From assembly GCF_048771995.1 (NCBI RefSeq), contig NC_133063.1, positions 17,546,063 to 17,610,062 of the forward strand: a DNA stretch of 64,000 bases. Reading direction: 5' to 3'. Shown here in pieces: positions 60,721 to 64,000 of the stretch (positions within the stretch are counted from its first letter, which is position 1; every line of letters starts with the position of its first letter). A model generated the notes under the pieces. The model saw only the letters and a list, made by a program, of their open reading frames with translations. It did no database searches and had not been told where the DNA came from. A program made the translations under genes and the position numbers. Origin of the DNA: Taeniopygia guttata (Eukaryota; Chordata; Aves; Passeriformes; Estrildidae).

Positions 60721-63700
60721 TCATCATCAGGTGAGATACCTGTTGAAACCAGGCCACCCTGACTACACTGTGTAAAAGCATTTTAGTACATATTACTGCT
60801 TCACACTACAGACCACAGAAACAAGATGACATTGGCAGTATCTCTGTGGGACAAGAGTTCAGTCAGGAAAAACAGCAGGAGAAGGGCTCAGAAGTCAGAC
60901 TGCTCTCTGTGCCTTAGCCTCCCCTCCTCTTCCTCGTTTCTGTCCTCCTCCTCTTTCATCTCCTCCTCCCTTCCACCAGTCATGCATAGGCTGGGCTGCC
61001 TGCAAAGTGTCAAACCTAAATCATACTATTTTCAATAGCAACCTGAGAAATGGAAGGGTTTAGCCATTTACCTAAATCTTTGACAGGAAGAACACAGCCA
61101 GACTTCCTTTAGGCAACAAAGTTACTCCTTTCCTGCAGAACTTTTCTCATATTTTTCTGCGTGAACCTTAAGCACATCTAAAAGTACCTAGGGTCTTTTA
61201 AAGCACTGGTTTGTTTTCTGTTCTGTAAACAGAACTAATGCTGTGGAAGCAAATGGACAGAGCACTATAACTGTTTACATGCTCTTCAATATCAAAGAGG
61301 AAAATAGTTTTTGCAAATTTTAGTCTGAAATTTTTCTTACCCAGGAATAGTTACCATGAATTGGGAGATTAAACTCCCTTGCAGGATAAGCCAGTGTATG
61401 ACAAAGACAGTAAAGAAAAGCTGAAAAGCATAACAGATCTTGCAAATGATCTAGCAATAAAGGAAGCACTGACTACTCTGGTGTGACCACAGTTGATGAG
61501 AAGGCCCAGGTCAATCCAGACAGGGTTTTTCTTTATCTCTGGAACGATTTTTCAACAAAAAGTGACTTGTATCAGTATCCTAAGAACAGAAAACAGATAT
61601 AAAATGTAGCAGATTTGATAACTGAGCACTAATTGTTTATGTCAACTCCCTGTTTACATTTGTGGCTATACAGGCTTTTCATATCAGAGAACTAAAATTA
61701 CAGTAAAAAATAAGACTTTCATATGAAAGTAATGACATCTATATTTCTAAAATCTGCAGCGGTGATTAGATTTACCAAGTCTTCTAAAAATTGAGTACAC
61801 ACCTCAACTAAAAATAAAATAACCCCAGACTTTACTTTGAACAACTAATAAGTAAATTAAAATACCTACTTTCTTCTTCTGTAAATTAAATTTTGGTTTA
61901 TGAGACAGATGTAGAAGTATTCTTGCTGTAAGTATATTGACTACAGTAATAGAAACTAATAGTACTCCAGAACTAAAACAAAAGAGGAGCTGGAAACCAC
62001 ATGATAAATATAGAATAGATGTTTATTACTTTGAGATTAAAGGTTAGAACATTATCTGTATGTTACTTGCACATTTTTCCCTTAGTGCTCAGATATGTTA
62101 TTTCATTTTACACCTATCAAGAAGAGAAACATTATGACAGTGTTCTTTTATTCTTTAGAAATAATATGAAATAGACTGACAAAACTACAACAAATACAAA
62201 TCAATTTCTAGAAAATACAAGTGTAATATCCCTTTTGATTTTATTGCACTAACAATAAATTAATAACACCAAATACACCATAACTTTGAATAAAAGGAAA
62301 AACCCTTCCTGAGTATGGGGTTTTCAATTTCTGAATATTTTTCATATGTTCAGCTACATCTCCAGTACAGCAGATGCCAAAAAACCATTTTGCTGTGGAT
62401 AATCCCAACTGAATTCCTAAGTAAACTTCTTTTAAGCTCACATTAAAAAATGAGCTTATAAATAGTCTGTTGGATTTTTGTTTTGTTTTCTTCTCTCAAA
62501 ACTTTACTGCCTGACTTATTTGAACAAAGTAAACAGGGTTTTTTTCCTGAAGCCATCAGAATTATAAAAGAAATCCCTGTATGTGCTTTTCAGCATAAAA
62601 AAATATTGATGCTAATAATCAGAAACTCCTATGGTTTTGTTTGACACACATGATTTCCTCTTCCAGTCTAGCTGTCAAGCAGTTGGAAAAAGAACCTTAC
62701 TTCCACAACTTTCATTTCGCATGAACCCAAGTTTCAGTGTGAGTGGTGCTTACTGCTGTCGCCTTAAAAGGTTGTTGGGGTTTCTTTCATGTCTTCAGTA
62801 GGCATGTGTTTAAATCCAAGGTCAGTATTTAGAAACCAAAAGACAATTTTAAAAATGTACAGAATTTGTAGTAAGAAAGATCTCAAAATAAACATATTTT
62901 TAAATTATTTTCAAGATGATTTATTACTGAACTATAAAAGGGGGGAAAGTAAGGTCTTTAATCATATACTTAAGTTTACAGTTTAGTAAAATGTGAATCA
63001 GCACTCCCAAAAAATGCAAAAAGAAAGGTGATACATAATTTATCAGCCAGCAGAATTACTGGACTTCTTCAACTTAGTGTCTCCCCTCTTGGAAAAATTA
63101 GTGCAAGGATAAAAATATACAGTGGAACAATTTGAAATGCCTCTTTCTGGTTTCATCCACTTAATATTTCACGCTGAACAAAATTAAATAGCTACAAAAT
63201 TAAATAAACTACATTTTAACACAGATTAGTATCTTGCAAGGATCCCCAATTTCATACTGTAATATAATATTTGCCTTGACAGATACTGGCAAGAAGAAAT
63301 AAAATTAATCTATCTGAGCTTGCTCTGCATCATAAGAATTCTCACAAATGTTGCTATGAATGCAGGAGCCACCCACTCATGCAGGAAATAGAAGCATTGC
63401 CAAGAAAAGGTCATCTGAAGAATGATTTCTGCATACCTTCAAAACTTGTAAGGAAATGAAAGGTGCTCAGACCCAGCCTGGCCTAGAGTTTATTTTTTGT
63501 GCATAATATATATGTGTTCTAAATTTATGGCAACATTTAAGAAAACAACACTATTAGGGCATGATTACATTGTCCATGACTTTATAGACATATCTATGTG
63601 TCATTTAACTTAACTGCATTTAAAGGCAGACAAATAGTTAAGAGATCCTTGAGAGGAAGATCTTTCTTTAAAGTATGTATGTATTCATGTAAGCACATAT

Positions 63701-64000
63701 CTCCCTAAAGGCAGATTTTAAAATGATAACCACAGGAAGCAGAATTACTACATTATAGGCATATGGACCAAAATTCACTCCCAATCTGCAGAGATGCAAT
63801 CAACCTACCTCTTTCACAGACAAGCTATGTTTTCTGGTATATTGACTTGCTTCCAAAAAGAAGAGCCAAAGGAAACTATATATTTTTCAAAATGAGAAAT
63901 GTAATGTGATGGGGAAAAATATGGGGGGTTCTATCAAATTATGTTAAAAAGAAAAAAATCCAATAGGAACCTCTTCTAAATGCTCTAAGAAACTGAAAGC
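60721..64000. other. Intergenic, no gene seen
   Basis: AT-rich flank to the window end. I looked on the minus strand for the 3' exons of TRPM6, the expected next gene by vertebrate synteny, and saw no alpha-kinase-like sequence. No repeat family was recognised. A stray AAAAGGTCATCTGAAG at 63405-63420 resembles the minisatellite core. Confidence 0.55.

Noticed and set aside
60721..64000. 3' exons of TRPM6 on the minus strand, expected by synteny
   Set aside because: No alpha-kinase or TRP channel peptide was seen in any frame; the gene probably lies further on.

Overview
The window is vertebrate nuclear DNA, almost certainly from a bird and probably a passerine. Coding sequence occurs only as short GT/AG-bounded exons in long AT-rich introns. 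The repeats are avian in type: a CR1 3' end, endogenous-retrovirus LTRs, and two copies of a tRNA-Ile-headed, CR1-tailed SINE that I recognise as TguSINE1-like, a family known from passerines. RORB is Z-linked in birds, so this is probably chromosome Z. Species and chromosome are inferences.

The only protein-coding gene I can support is RORB (retinoid-related orphan nuclear receptor beta) on the + strand. Exons 2 to 10 lie at 3603-3688, 7986-8127, 11570-11971, 26239-26360, 27610-27742, 29954-30061, 31223-31333, 35232-35344 and 35842-35994 (stop codon 35992-35994). All junctions are canonical and phases agree throughout. With the usual seven coding bases of exon 1, which lies upstream of the window, the protein would be 458 residues: zinc finger 1 in exon 2, zinc finger 2 in exon 3, hinge in exon 4, ligand-binding domain in exons 5-10, and the AF-2 helix at the very end. 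No frameshift or internal stop is present. A long AT-rich 3'UTR probably follows, ending near one of several AATAAA signals (43.9 or 45.1 kb).

Introns hold a clean solo LTR (10727-11214) with a perfect 6-bp target duplication, in the sense orientation and carrying AATAAA, about 355 bp upstream of exon 4. They also hold two adjacent SINEs (28613-28873), two strong palindromes (4449-4475 and 19851-19877) and several homopolymer tracts.

From about 45.1 kb to the end I see no convincing gene. This flank contains a CR1 tail, a consensus ROR response element (48862-48872), a GC-rich block with short inverted ends (about 46479-46996), LTR-derived material (50.7-51.1 kb and 55-57.2 kb, including a recognisable ERVL-type LTR on the minus strand) and a degenerate minisatellite (about 57.84-60.72 kb) interrupted by about 1.1 kb of other sequence. 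The minisatellite unit is roughly 38-40 bp and its core contains the nuclear-receptor half-site AGGTCA, the motif bound by RORB itself. That array is the most unusual structure in the window.
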